DNA of 64,000 bases from positions 104,783-168,782 of the forward strand of contig JAGYXB010001849.1 in the NCBI GenBank assembly GCA_022495005.1. Direction: 5' to 3'. The position numbers and the translations under genes are program-made. The first letter of the stretch is position 1; every line of letters begins with the position of its first letter. This DNA is from Rhyacophila brunnea. Lineage: Eukaryota > Arthropoda > Insecta > Trichoptera > Rhyacophilidae. The notes under the pieces were generated by a model, which saw only the letters and a program-made list of their open reading frames with translations, did not search any database and was not told the origin of the DNA. Below, piece after piece: positions 32,261-44,672 of this stretch.

Positions 32261-34084
32261 AGCTAATGAGATTTTACTTAAAATAAAGTAAATTTCAAAT
32301 GATCTTTTTTTGCATCTATAATTTTGAATTTTAATAAAAAAAAATGTCTTTATAGTATTCTGTTTTTAAAAATGCTAATTCTACAACGTTATAAATGTTG
32401 ACAGTAAACGTGCATACTTAATTCTGAAAATTATTAAGAAATTCTCAGAAACAGATTTTTACCATTGTTTTTTTTAATAATATTTTTTAGATTTAAAAAA
32501 GAGAGAGAATGATGAAGTAGAGTCCGACCGCTCTACTTATGCGCTCGGTGCAAGGCGTTCTGTGAATTTCCTGTGTGAACACGTCAGGAAATAAGGATTG
32601 CAAGATTTTGATAATTTCGAATTCCCTTATACATAATGAATAAAAAATTCTAAACATTAAAATTGTCTTTCTTTCATCTTTAGTTTCAACGATTTACGCA
32701 ACTTCCGGGCGCATTGGTTAAAAAGTCAGACTATAGGAAGGGGATAAAATTAGGGCATCTAAAAGGTTTATAATGGTCACACCCATTTTTTACGTTATAT
32801 ATGAGTATATAGAAGCAGTTTTAAGCAAAAACAGGTAGATATCTATATTAATCTTGCCATGTTATTCTTTTATCTCAGTTTATTTGTCAACAAAGTGGTT
32901 TATTTATTTCTTCAAAAGTTTTAAAGTCGCATATACAAAATACGGTCAGAAATTTAAACACCGGCAATGTTGCAAGTCTCTTTCACACACATATGCGGGA
33001 CCATACTGGCACAGTAACGTCACGCGGCTAGCCAAAACGAACGACTAACTGCAAAAAGCAGCATCTGCCCATGCGCCGATACAATATTTTGCTAACCTGC
33101 GGCTCATGTCGAGTGAAATTTATTAAATGCGATAAGCAGATGTTTTTATACTTTTTTTTATACCGACGCTATGTGCGGTGGAACATTAAGTTACTAAGTT
33201 GCGAATGACAACAAAATCACATCGACTAATTCGACGTATTGCAATCGACACAAAGTTTTATGTGCGATAGAGCTAATGTAACACTTTTTTGAACATGATT
33301 ACCGGGAAAATAAAAATACATAGTACTAAGTTAAAAAATTCACTGCATGACAACATTTAAATAAAATAATAATTATTATTTATTATTCTTAATCCAAGTG
33401 AAATATATATCTCAGGAAGGACATAGGGACTCACGCATTTCAATCTACAATATCTTTGATTTAAGGAACTATTAATTATCTTACCTACAATATTTTCATC
33501 TTAGTCTCCCTCTTAGGGTATCTACTATCGTATTTTCAAAACCGGATAAAGTACAATGCCGTAGACAACGTTCACTATAGACGTAAACTGATAATATCGA
33601 AAGGTAAGAATTTCTAATTAAGGCACCTGTATTGTCATATAGCTTTAAGGTACAGCCATCAGTGTATTAATTAGTTCTGTCATTTCAGTATGTTAGGTGA
33701 AATCATGTGTTCTCAGAGTACAAGCATCAAATTTAACCAGAAACGTCACAGGTGTTAATTAAATCCAGAGCAAAATGAGGGCTGAACATCACGGGGAGGA
33801 AATTTGTTATTTACCGGCTCACTTCCATAGCATAGATGAAACAAAACTCTCTATATTATAACTCTCTCTACTCGATATAGATCTTAGAAATCTATAGTTC
33901 TCTTCATGTTCTTAACTATTGTTAGCTGAGTACAGCGTACATACTTCAGCATGTCATGCCCACGCATCATAAAACTAGGACCTTACATATTAGGTACATA
34001 GTATAATATCTATAAGTAAAATTTTCTTTGTCTCTACGATCTCATTTGGATCTCGGCCGCATCACGAAAAGATTTTGCAAAATA
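32261..34084. other. Unassigned AT-rich stretch
   Basis: Nothing is supported. Short frames without motifs occur near 32854. Confidence 0.5.
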
Positions 34085-34190
34085 TATTTGAATGACGAAT
34101 GGATATTAGCCACATACTCAACCTGTAAGTTTTCACACACAAACAATAACATGTGATTCATGCCTGGGATTCATACTTAAGACACTCTGT
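34085..34190 (-). repeat. Diverged remnant of SINE family 1
   Basis: AATGGATATTAGCCACATAC, CTCAACCTGTAAG and GATTCATGCCTGGGATTCAT follow the order of the minus-strand SINE body and T-arm (ATGGATGTCAGCCACTTGCT, CTCAACCTATTAGG, CCAGGATTCGAACC). Heavily mutated. Confidence 0.45.
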
Positions 34191-34524
34191 TATAGCACGG
34201 ATTTACCAGACTGCCATTGACACCAAATATCATGTTAGGGAACGGCTTCATTGGGAAGCCTTAGCCCAACACGGCGACGCAAAGGTGGAGGTCGCGCCGC
34301 ATGCCAACTACCGCGGCAATTATGAACTCAAAACAATAACGTTTTAAACAGTTTGAATTTATTCAGAGTTATTTTAACATAATTTACATCGGCAGTTTAT
34401 TAATTAAATGTTTAATTAACGATACGGCATTTTAAAGAGATCGACAATCATCGCGGGAGCTCCGGCGGTCAGACGGTCCTGCCTTCGCCTCCCCGCTCCC
34501 GGATATCAAGCCCCGAACAAAGGC
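34191..34524. other. GC-richer segment, unrecognised
   Basis: A 64-codon plus-strand frame (34153-34347) includes ERLHWEALAQHGDAKVEVAP. At 34440-34510 a second GC-rich run reads CATCGCGGGAGCTCCGGCGG onward. I cannot identify either. Composition unlike the surroundings suggests an inserted or formerly coding segment. Confidence 0.25.
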
Positions 34525-36570
34525 TCACAACATCTTTTATAATTTAAGATACTTCATGTTACTGCACTTACTGGCTAACAAAATGGTTTGGCGCAGCCTT
34601 TATTAATAAATTTATATATTACAAGATATATTCATATAAGTGATATTATTCCATAACAACTCCTTACCTCCCACTTACCAAACGGATACATTATTATTTC
34701 AAGCAATAACTAACATTACATTATCAGATTAAGTTAAATAAACAGATGCAGTGTTTATATACAATAATACAACAAAACAGTTTGCTATAGAATTTTACCT
34801 AAATCCGAGAACCAACACAATGGTTTTACCTACTATTTATTGATCTTTGCTCCTTATTTAATTACTACAGTATATTCCCACAAACCAAAACCGACCTGCA
34901 ATGCATTACGAAACACTTATGTGTTGATGTGCAGCATCTTCGTTAATTCTATACAGGTGAATGTCTCAGAATCACGTACCCAAGACTGGGGTCACCTCGG
35001 ATTCAAGTGTTCTGTGAATGAGTTAAGTTAACTTTAAGCTGAGAGTGCCCATAGGAGAGAGCAGTACGAGAAAATAGTTTTTTTTGTTTTTGTTGTTTAA
35101 CACGTTTGGCGTGTGACGGAAGTTGCGCGCGCCGATGCAACACATAATTTATTATTATGATTATATTCATTTCGGTCTCAAGGGTACATGCATTATATTG
35201 GAGTGTATATTTATTTTTCATTGTAAAGATTGTCTATCAAGATTTGAGGCTATATTTAGGTAAGTATTACATGAGTAAAATTATATATCATTAAATAATA
35301 AATTTTGTGAATGTTGAATTGGTAAATAATTCAAAAAATATATTAAAATTTGATTTTTTATCAATTCATCATGGGCACTTCTGAATCGATTATAACTGCT
35401 GTATGGCAAATATGTGTTTTGGTCCAATACTATAATTAAATTACAATTATTGTGTGCTATATGAGACACAGATGAATCGCGTACGCTTTCATCAACCTAA
35501 TCCTCTGTAATATTAACAGACTCAGGTAACGACTTATTTTGTTTTGTTACGCCAAAGAAGTATAGCTTCTAACACGCGTACATAAGTACACACACCGATT
35601 CTTTTTAATAGAGCAAAAGTTGATACACAACTTTACTGCCCAGAAAATTACGTAAAAAATTTTTTCAGGTTATCTAAAAGACATTGTAATTTAATTAATA
35701 AAATTGGCATTTATGGTGACCAGATCAGACGGCCACAACTGTAGTAAAGTTTCAGTAATAAAATTATAATATAAGAAAATTAACTAGGTAAAAAGAAAGT
35801 GATAAACTACCAATAAACAATAACCAAAAACTTAAATAAATTATATGCATTATCGTGCAAGTATAAATGAGGCCTTGCGACTTTTTACAGTTAATATACG
35901 AGAAGAATAAATTCATGAAAAAAGTCTACTAAAATATTACTCTTTATGAGAATTTACAAGAGTCATGAATGCAAAGGAATAAAATCAGTCACAGTACACC
36001 GGTTGAAAATCAATGCAATAGAGCTTTTCAGAACTGGACTAATACGAAATCGAATCTTCAAAATACCCTTACTATATTGGAGCCGAATGGAAAACAGCGA
36101 CCCTTAAAACATCGATCATAATAAAATATTGTTAATTTGTCGATTTGATTAAATTTTAATTACAAATTTTATTAATAAATAGTCAAATTGGAAACAGTAT
36201 TTTCATTTAAAGCATGTGTTGTATGCGTAGTGTAAAAATAGTTTTAAATGTGTGGACTCTAGAGACGTTTATAGAGAAATTTTGTTTTAAGTATTGTCGC
36301 ACAAGGATTCTTAATGTGTTAATGGAATAGCATAACAAAAACACAGAATGTATTAATAATTAACGACCGTATTTAATATATAGTATACAGTATGACCACC
36401 GAAAGTATGGAGAGAGCTTTTAGTACTTCCTGTCGCTTGATTTGCTGTGAGATGGATAGCATCGGCTGTTATTTGTTTACTTCGGGTGATAAAGAAAAAC
36501 ACGGATGGTGTTGAAAAAACGGCGAGATTTATTTTGGACATAGATTACTATGGTAGCATTAAGATATTAT
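34525..36570. other. Unassigned AT-rich stretch
   Basis: No gene or repeat is recognised. Frames of 62-72 codons on both strands lack motifs. Confidence 0.5.
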
Positions 36571-36740
36571 ATTAATTGTTTACAAAATATCTGCGGCAGC
36601 AACGCGAAACAGAGCAGCCGCAAAAAAATATATAAAATATGTTACCTACTGGTTTAGAATCCGCGCTAGCTCTGTATTGACGCGGTTTCAGCTAATCAGC
36701 AATGAATCAAATTATGTGACATATCCGCGCCGTCCTAACT
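36571..36740. other. GC-richer stretch with hairpin potential
   Basis: TGCGGC and GCCGCA bracket a 19-base loop near 36590-36620, and GCGC/GCGG words recur to 36740. No class is assigned; it may be part of an old insertion. Confidence 0.25.
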
Positions 36741-39193
36741 TATTGCGGATACGAAACAAAATTTGAGTATAATTATTACAAACAATTAGTATTGTTATTA
36801 ACAACGAATAATAAATATGTACAAATCGAACAATTTCTCAGTAAGCTTACTATGTACTTTTCATGTCAGAATCAAATCAGATACAAGAGTCTTAATACAC
36901 AATATAGACTTGATAATTGAAGTATATAATTTTCTTTCATACTGGCGTAGGTAATATAATGAATGCTCTACATACTTAATTACAACAAATAAAATGCACC
37001 ACATATTATATTAATCAGTATAAACAACTACTAATACAATATTTGTTTGAATGAAGCCTACTGTAACATTCCTGTCGGTTAAATAACATTTTGTACAAAA
37101 GTACCAACGATTCTTTTTCGTAATGCAAAATGCTAAAAACAATCAACCATTTTGATTTGATTTTAATTAAAAATAAATCAAGCGCGCTTTGACAAGCAAC
37201 ACATTTGAATTAACATCATATATTTATTATTTAAAATATTTTGACGCCAACAATGTTTTGTTTGGTTTCGCGCATAAAATAAATTGAGATGGGAATATGT
37301 TTTACCTTTATGTTAGGTAAGTGATATCTGTACACGTGTTTATTTGTAAAAACATATTGAGTAGGTAGGTCATATATTAATTTATTAAATTATATTGTTA
37401 ATGATAGCTTAATAAGCAAGTACGTTTCTGTGGTTATTCCAAAATTATTTATTAGTATCTACTAATAATAATCTTGCGTAAGCTAATCGTAATTGTTATT
37501 TTTATCCGGTTTTCAACATAAACATAATTATTTTTATTGTCTTTAAAAATCGATATTCATTATATAAATATAACTAAAATAAATAATAAAAAACTGTTTG
37601 AATTGATCGAAAGCATGCTTAGGTACTTTGATATTTAAAGTGGTCGACTGCACAACTATCCTATAAACATCTCTATCCCAAACCTCCTCTCCTGGGTATG
37701 AAAATCATTAGGTGTTTTCATTTCAAAATTTTTTAACATATTTATAATATCATCACCTTTATTTTTGCAGATTACACAACCATCGTCTAGGCATCTATAA
37801 CCCGATCTGAAGTCAGAGATACTCAGTCTCTTTTGATTTTGTACATACCTCGCTTACGGGGGGGGAGATAAGTGCCGGTATCCGAGTTCCTACTAGGGTT
37901 TATTTCGTAAAACTTATGGACAGCTGTCATCAATCATATCGAACAATCTGACCAGCCCATCAAAATATGTGCACCTTTACGACACTAGCACATCCATAAT
38001 TCATTCAGAAAACATGATCTATTTTAGCATTCAATTTACACTAACTGGCAACGATAGAGACCGAATTTTCCGTTATAAAAAATACAATAGTGGTTATGTA
38101 TCTTAATTTGTTGATTTTTCTAATTGACTTAAATTCCCTGACAAACTCTTTCAAAGGATTTTAAAATAAAATACCAGTTGCTGTATTATTATATGACCCA
38201 ACCCAAGCAACACAAAGCGCGCCGACTGTCCTCAAATATTGAAAATTGAACACAAATTAATAGGAATACAAACATAACTAAGTATCGAACATACGACATT
38301 CTTTAACACGTGTTTAGGTTTATCCCATATTACTCCACACTCGGGTTCCAAAGTCTGTTATACCACACTCGGTTGAGTAAACACCAGTTCCTATTAATTT
38401 TGTATTCCCTGGACTTCTGTATAGGAATACGCCATCTGTTTATATGATTTAGAATGAGATATTGGCTGAAGCCTAAAACTTTAAAGAATTATCACATATT
38501 ATTGTATTTTATTTTAATTAACTAATCGCATATGCAAATTCATGTATGTTATTTATATTAATCTATAATATTTATTAATAGAGGTGTTTTTTAAAACTTT
38601 TCCATGATATTGAACTATCAATTGAGATATCTGTGTAATTTATGAAATATTTTTAATATAATTTATTGCGAATCTTGTTTATTTTTTACGAAAACAATCA
38701 CAAAAATAGCATCGCCTTCCTCTCGTGCTAAGTAAGTCATATTATGTACGCCGCAAAAATATTTACGCCAGAATTCTCGGAAGTAAATTTTCAACTTGGA
38801 TTGTTATTAGGAAAGTTTTATCGCATTTTGAAGACGTTTCCCGCTGTACCAGTGTTACTGTGGTATTGTCAAGTAAATTAAATTGAGAAGTTTCACCTTT
38901 TAAAGCGTCAAAATAACCAACTTATCAGACGTATGTGTGTATTCTCTTCACTTATCCACAACTCAAATAGTACACCCACAATATGTGTATTGTATGTTCA
39001 TACAAAAGGCAATATGTTGTACCTTGACTTGTAGTCATGACAAGCTTTTGATTAGATTTGATGTGAACCTTTTCTATAATAGATACGACCTTCATCTGTG
39101 GTTATCCATATTTTATCATCTAAATGTTATACCAAACTCACAAGCTGATCCTCATCAGAAAGAGTAACGATTCTTTACAAGGTTATTAGTTTT
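36741..39193. other. Unassigned AT-rich stretch
   Basis: No gene is seen. A G9 tract lies at about 37858-37866. A 76-codon frame at 38937-39167 has no motif. Confidence 0.5.
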
Positions 39194-39660
39194 AGTCGGT
39201 AACCTCCATATTCTGACATTTTATGATAATCACAAAAACCTTCAAGCAGATTTAGGACTAAAAATTGCATATTGTTTTATTTTTGCAAAATTAGAAACCA
39301 ATTATAAAAAATGAATAACGAAATTAAATTCATAAAAATTACGAAAAAAGGGCCCACATGCCCAACATAGGTCAAAATGGAGATTTTATGGTATTTTCAG
39401 AGCATAACCTTGGAAATTTCTTAAACGTTGTAGATAATCTATTTATATAATTTTGAAGCTTTATTATCCTTTATATTTATTGTAATCTTTAATGACTGCA
39501 AAAAGTATTTTTAATACATAAAATAGTTTTCTTTTAAACCTCTCGATCGTTTTAGAATATAGTTATATTTCAGTACATCCATGTGCATTGTTGTTAAGAT
39601 TTTTCAGATGAATTAATTTTTAAACGCATTTATAAAACCATTAGTAAAATTAATGGTAAC
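39194..39660 (+). repeat. Modular repeat family K, modules D and B
   Basis: Module D (GTCGGTAACCTCCATATTCT then GACATTTTATGATAATC) is followed by about 110 unmatched bases. Module B follows (39349-39660), from AAGGGCCCACATGCCC through AAACGTTGTAGATAATCTAT to CATTAGTAAAATTAATGG. B aligns with 48623-48815 and with the minus strand of 53570-53897. It runs directly into hAT transposase coding sequence, so module B may be internal to that transposon. Confidence 0.7.
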
Positions 39661-39663
39661 CAA

Positions 39664-39909
39664 GAATTTTGGTGGCAGAAGCGTATCTTTCAACTGTATA
39701 CTAGGTTATGGTCGGTTGTTCAACGATTTCTGATAGCATTTCCATCGTCGTATTTGTGTGAACATGGATTTAGTGCTGTAGCAACGTTGCTTACTAAAAA
39801 GAGAAAACGGCTGCACGTTACTGAACGCGACTTACGGCTGTTTTTATGTGAATTCGAGCCTGATATTAACAAACTCGTCGAAATGCATCAGATTCATGCT
39901 TCACATTAG
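39664..39909 (+). pseudogene. hAT transposase C-terminal remnant, second family
   Basis: The frame reads EFWWQKRIFQLYTRLWSVVQ, then RFLIAFPSSYLCEHGFSAVA and TLLTKKRKRLHVTERDLRLF, ending ASH and a stop. These are the conserved C-terminal hAT features: an FW motif, FPSSYLCExxFS, the KxRxRL segment and LRL. It is open to the stop over about 80 codons, but nothing upstream is coding. It differs from the 22.3-kb transposase, so at least two hAT families are present. Confidence 0.88.
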
Positions 39910-40132
39910 ATAAGTTTTAAATTCAAAGCCTTCTTTTAATATATGAGTTTTATCACACCATATCTATCATATCCATATAATAATGCATGTTTAAAAATTA
40001 TATTTGCAATAACTGTATTTAAGATACACAACAGATGGTAATGTAAAAAGGTAAGTTAAAAAATATGGGGGGCACTAGATTTTTTTTTAAATCTCAAAGT
40101 GGGTGGTGATTGAAGTAAGTTTGTGAACCTGT
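39910..40132 (+). mobile_element. 3' untranslated part and right end of the hAT element
   Basis: After the transposase stop the sequence runs to TTGAAGTAAGTTTGTGAACCTG. The complement begins CAGGTTCACAAACTTACTT, a typical hAT terminal repeat of the CAGxGGTTCxCAAxCTT type. The left end was not located, so the target duplication could not be checked. Confidence 0.55.
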
Positions 40133-41592
40133 GATTTAGACTAAGAGAAAGTCAGTTGGATAAAGCCACGGAAAGTATACAAAAAAATCTTTTGGACTAA
40201 CTCCAATATAAATTCGTACTTAAACCGATGCGGGGCCTAAACAATCGACCCACTCTCAAGCACAAACAATAATCCTTAAAATCAACGAAAATATGTATTA
40301 GATTGTAGAACCAATAAAAAAAATTCTAAACAGTGTGTAATATGTACATAGTGATACCTGAAGAATCAACAGCTTTTATTTTCAAATACAAAAATATACA
40401 AAATTATCTTAAATTTAATTATAAAATGAAGCACTTGAAATTAAAACAGTAAAAGCCAGGCTTGTACATTTGGTCAAATATTGGATACCTACATAACTTT
40501 AAAAAACAAAGGACTATAAAACGGTGCCTTTTCGGATACAATTTTTAGTTAGTTTTCATTATTTATGTACTCACGCTGCTTTTCCAGTAATATTTGAATG
40601 GGTAAAAATATTAGGTTTGCCACGTTATGTGTACTAGATATCAGAATTTCTTTTCTTCTCGCCGACTTTGGTATTTTATTATTTAAGTACTTTCTGACAC
40701 TAAGTATCCATACGTTATAAATTATCGCATAAAACGCGGCGAGCTCCTAAAAAGGTTCCTTCCCTGTCTTTTGTACCATTATTTTGACAAAGGTCATCGA
40801 ATCTAAGCCGTAAATAGTCGATTAAATTTACACATCTCAATAATGAACAGAAGTGAAATTATTATTGGGCCTGTTCAATTATACATTCGAACAAAATTAT
40901 TCGAATTTAATCCAGACGTAATTCCAGTTTATATGAATTCAATATCCGCTTTCAACGCCACGGTTAAACGTACAGCATGTCCATTGCAATACATTATTTT
41001 TAACACGTTTTTATTAGCTCGTATTCTTATTTGTCCGGTACAGATTTTTTATTGTGTGTTCAGTACAATTTTTTTCTTGTTTGTCCAAGATTTTTAACTA
41101 ACTTTCCGACTAGCTAGACATTTGAAACTTTTAGAATATATCAAAACACGACGACAATGCAATTTTTAAATACTTTTGGCCATCTTTAAGCAGAATTGAA
41201 TTCATTTTCAGTTAATTCTGTTTTGTATTCGAAAAAATCGTTAAAAGTAATATTTACTACTCATTACTATTGGTTGCTAAGGGTCCTAGCAACTAAATTA
41301 TTAATATATACGTGCGTTACTATGGAAATCAATATGAAATGTCAAAATGACATTTCAGTATTCTATAATATGTATTCAGTATTTCTATCAATTACAAATA
41401 AAATTATTTATTAAAACATATAATTGTCAAGTTTATATGATTTAACAGAAAATTTAAAAACGTGGTATATAAAAGTTATTTTTAACTTGTAATTATTATT
41501 ACTTTTTACATAGCATTTATTGCATACACTCTGTATAGTGTTTTTACCATTGGTGTGTGCACAAACTGCCCGAAGATACCGAAAGGCAAAAC
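40133..41592. other. Unassigned AT-rich stretch
   Basis: No feature is supported. Frames of 84, 72 and 76 codons near 40843-41641 are AT-driven and lack motifs. Confidence 0.5.
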
Positions 41593-41900
41593 CAGGGCTT
41601 TGAACCGTTTTTTTTTCATTTCGGTTTCCGTTCTGGCTCATGTAAAAAATATATATCGGTTCGGTTCCGGTTTTCTATCAGAAAAAAATACAGATTTTCC
41701 GGTTGTCGGTTCAGCTCCGACTGGATATTAGTGAGTGATCCAAGAGTCTAAGAATTCAAGGGTCAAGACCCAGGATGTTAGACGTGTTGTGCCTACGACA
41801 GCTGAACGACAACTAAAGTGGGGAGTAAGACTATGTGAATACGAACCGAAAAAACCGATATTTTTTTTCGATTCAGTTCCGGTTTTTTGTTAGTTTCATT
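41593..41900. repeat. Family H: CGGTTCCGGTTTT-rich degenerate elements
   Basis: CCAGGGCTTTGAACCG opens a stretch built of TTTCGGTTTCCG, TCGGTTCGGTTCCGG and TTCCGGTTGTCGG. It reaches GTTCAGCTCCGACTGG near 41723, the complement of which partly mirrors the start. A second block, GAACCGAAAAAACCGATATT then GTTCCGGTTTTTTG, lies at 41846-41888. The family is related to 23777-23866 and again adjoins a SINE. Confidence 0.45.
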
Positions 41901-41909
41901 TTTTTTCTT

Positions 41910-42075
41910 CAGGTTCTAATCCTGGGTCTAGAAAAAAACATAATATTATTTTTAAATGTGTGCTTAGAGTCAGAGTGTGGATCTAATAGATTGAGCAAGT
42001 TGTAAAAACAAAAACATCCAGTCTGTGGAGGCCTATTATAATGATCTTCTTAAAATCGGACATGGTCAAAAAAAT
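41910..42075 (+). repeat. tRNA-derived SINE, family 1, 5'-truncated
   Basis: It begins inside the T-arm (CAGGTTCTAATCCTGGG), then has GTGGATCTAATAGATTGAGC, AGTCTGTGGAGGCCTATTAT and CGGACATGGTCAAAAAAAT. The A box is missing, cut at family H sequence. Confidence 0.75.
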
Positions 42076-43220
42076 TACTATCAAATTCATAAAAACAATC
42101 CACCCTCATAAACACCGGTTTGCAATTAACATAATATAAAATATTAAATAAGACATATCAACATAATTATATATTTATACCATTCAAATTATTTTTTAAA
42201 CACTTTTACGTATAATTCCGGCACATTATTTTAGAAGTTAGATCATTCATTATTCATTACTCTCTATGGTGTGAAATTTAACATCAAATTATGTATGTAT
42301 TTTTTGTAAGATTTAAATCATATGATGTGTGACTTATTAGTTTTTTATATTAGTTGCCACTAATTAATTTTTAAACCATGTGACCTTTCTCATAATATAT
42401 TCTTCTTCAAAGTATTTTCAAAACTACTTGCCGTAATAAAATAATATTAAAATAATATAGGTACCAATCTTGGAACATTCTGTATAGTGCGATTCATTAT
42501 CCTAGCTTTAAGCCTTCGAGGGCTGTACCAACCCCAAAACTTGAAAACTATTTCCAATGAAATTAAATCGAAAGTGTATACCGACACGTCCCGGCACTGA
42601 AATATTAACGACTGCTTTTATTTGATTGAAATACAGCCAAACTTTAATTGATGCGTGTCTTTCTAAATCTCCGACATTAATATTTATTTTGACAGCAAGG
42701 TGTTGCCACTAGTTGAATCAAAAATTTAATTTGCTCAATAAAAATAATGTTCGTTCATAAATATTTCATAGTAATAATTAACTTTATTTATCAACTAGAT
42801 ACACATTGACATAACTATTACTTGAGATGTGGTATTTTGAAAAATTAATAACTTACTTTGAGACACTACCGTTACCTCCAAGATAATGCAAGGAAATTAT
42901 AATAATTCTGATGCCAGTTATAAATCATGTAAGCTTTGATTTAAATTACAAAAATACTAGCCATTTCTGGTCAAAATTTACTCCTGAAATCGTGAATTAA
43001 TATGAATTATTCGAAAAAAACACACTAAAATAATTGAGAGTGCCACTACGTCTACATTTTTTTTTGATACTAATATCAGAAATGTATATACTTTAAACCA
43101 AATATGTTGAAGATTAAATAGTTTCATATTCTCATCTTATCATTCGGTGTACCTCCATTTTATATGAATATTGTTAATACTGTTACACAATAAATAATTA
43201 TTATGGTTTTTTTTTCTCCA
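42076..43220. other. Unassigned AT-rich stretch
   Basis: No feature is supported. Confidence 0.5.
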
Positions 43221-43440
43221 TCTCATGTTGTGAACGTTTAAGAGGACATTGTTTTATAAATACTTAAAATAGGATTAACTTTACTCACTTGGTATACTAC
43301 CATGGAGGTAGATACTTTATAATTTTCATATTTTCTCTATTATAAGTATACCTATTTTAAACCGCTTATATTTCTTTGTTTTTTCATGTTATGTTGTGAC
43401 CGTCTGGAATTTGGAATTTGTTAATCTTTTAATTTTAATT
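43221..43440 (+). repeat. Possible family E relic(s)
   Basis: CTCATGTTGTGAACGTTTAAG (43221) and TTCATGTTATGTTGTGACCGTC (43382) both resemble CATGTTGTGAACGTCTTGAA of the 25.1-kb copy. GGTGTACCTCC nearby resembles GGTGTACTTCC of that copy. Short and diverged. Confidence 0.35.
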
Positions 43441-43456
43441 TCTGTACAATGCAATA

Positions 43457-44028
43457 AGTCAAGAACGCGTCAAGTGTAGGTGTTAGGAGTGCCAAACACT
43501 CGGGCGGCATGATTCAGGGGGGGCGGTAAAAGTCCGACAAAACATTTTTTAACATATTGTTATTATATTGTTATTTAATTAAATATATAAAATGAATTTA
43601 ATGATAAAGAAGTCGCCTGCGGCGCAATTCTCTTTCATGTCATTAAATATTCATTTATAAATGTTTTCATGCTTTATATTATATATGCTCCGTGCTCCAT
43701 ATCTATTGATTTGTTACGTTTTATATTATAATTTAGAATAATATATTATTTAATAGGTAAATAATAAGTCAATATTTTGATGACAATAAAATAATTGTTT
43801 TAACTTTTCATTTTGAGGTCCATCAAATTTCGAATGACAAAAAAGGTTACTCAACTCAAATACATTACTGAAATGGAATAGTACAAAACTTAAATCCATT
43901 AGAATTCAAATTCCATCAAGTCATTCCTTCGGTCGAAAGTATTTATATTAATAAAAAGGTTTTATTTGGGGCGGGGGAGGGGGGAAATTTTGAGCTCACA
44001 CCCGGACGGCAGCCACCCTTGGTGCATC
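43457..44028. mobile_element. hAT-like element with CAATAAGT duplication
   Basis: CAATAAGT precedes the left end and follows the right end. The ends are diverged terminal repeats: CAAGAACGCGTCAAGTGTAG on the left and, complemented, CAGGGATGCACCAAGGGTGG on the right. The interior is AT-rich with G-rich subterminal tracts (GGGGGGGCGG; GGGGCGGGGGAGGGGGG) and carries a nested Penelope-like fragment at 43873-43950. It has no coding content. Confidence 0.65.
43873..43950 (+). repeat. Second copy of the Penelope-like arm
   Basis: AATAGTACAAAACTTAAATC then CATTAGAA, CAAATTCCATCAAGT and CGAAAGTATT align with 18873-18955. The opposite arm and the hammerhead core are absent, so this copy is one-sided. 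Confidence 0.7.
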
Positions 44029-44467
44029 CCTGCAATAAGTCACTGTGCCAGTATCACACTCTTGACTAACGCGCATGTGTTCCTCAGTACTGCACCTCCT
44101 GACACTTGAGTGCACCGTTTCCAAGTAATTCTTTACAGTAATAATTATTCTTCCCGCTCCGATACTGTACCCCAGAGTCCCGTCTTACGGTCTGAGAACA
44201 GGCACTTTAGGGTAGTAAAGCTACTCTACCCCTGCGAAACTGAGGCGTGCGTGTAGGAAACATAATATAAGGGGTTTGTATTTTATTCATGTCGGTAAAA
44301 AAATACCCTTAGTATCTCGATAGAACGATGTCTCCGCAAATGGTCGGTTTTTAATGTTTCCCGGAAAATTCTTTTTACAAGTAGGTAAAAACAGGTTTAA
44401 AGAAGTAACAAAGACACGTCAATAAATAACTAATATTATTTGGCATCTATCCTTTTTATTCATATTT
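44029..44467. other. Unassigned stretch
   Basis: GC is slightly higher between 44040 and 44260. No gene or repeat is recognised. Confidence 0.4.
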
Positions 44468-44672
44468 TTGAACATGTCTTACCCTCATAAGGTCAAAAGG
44501 GCCTACACAGAGTGGAGGTTTGTATTAAAAGATTTTTTGTTTTTACGAAAAATGGATGTTTTCTACTTTCTCAACATATTATGTCCAAACACAAATTGAA
44601 AAACAATATTATATATATGAACCTGAGACCCACGACAATATCAGCCGACGAGTAAGCCGCTCGACACCGTGA
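44468..44672 (-). repeat. tRNA-derived SINE, family 1
   Basis: The minus strand gives GAGCGGCTTACTCGTCGGCT, a decayed T-arm (GGGTCTCAGGTTCATATATA), TTTTCGTAAAAACAAAAAAT, CTCTGTGTAGGCCCTTTTGA and AGACATGTTCAAAAAT. Strongly diverged. Confidence 0.7.
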
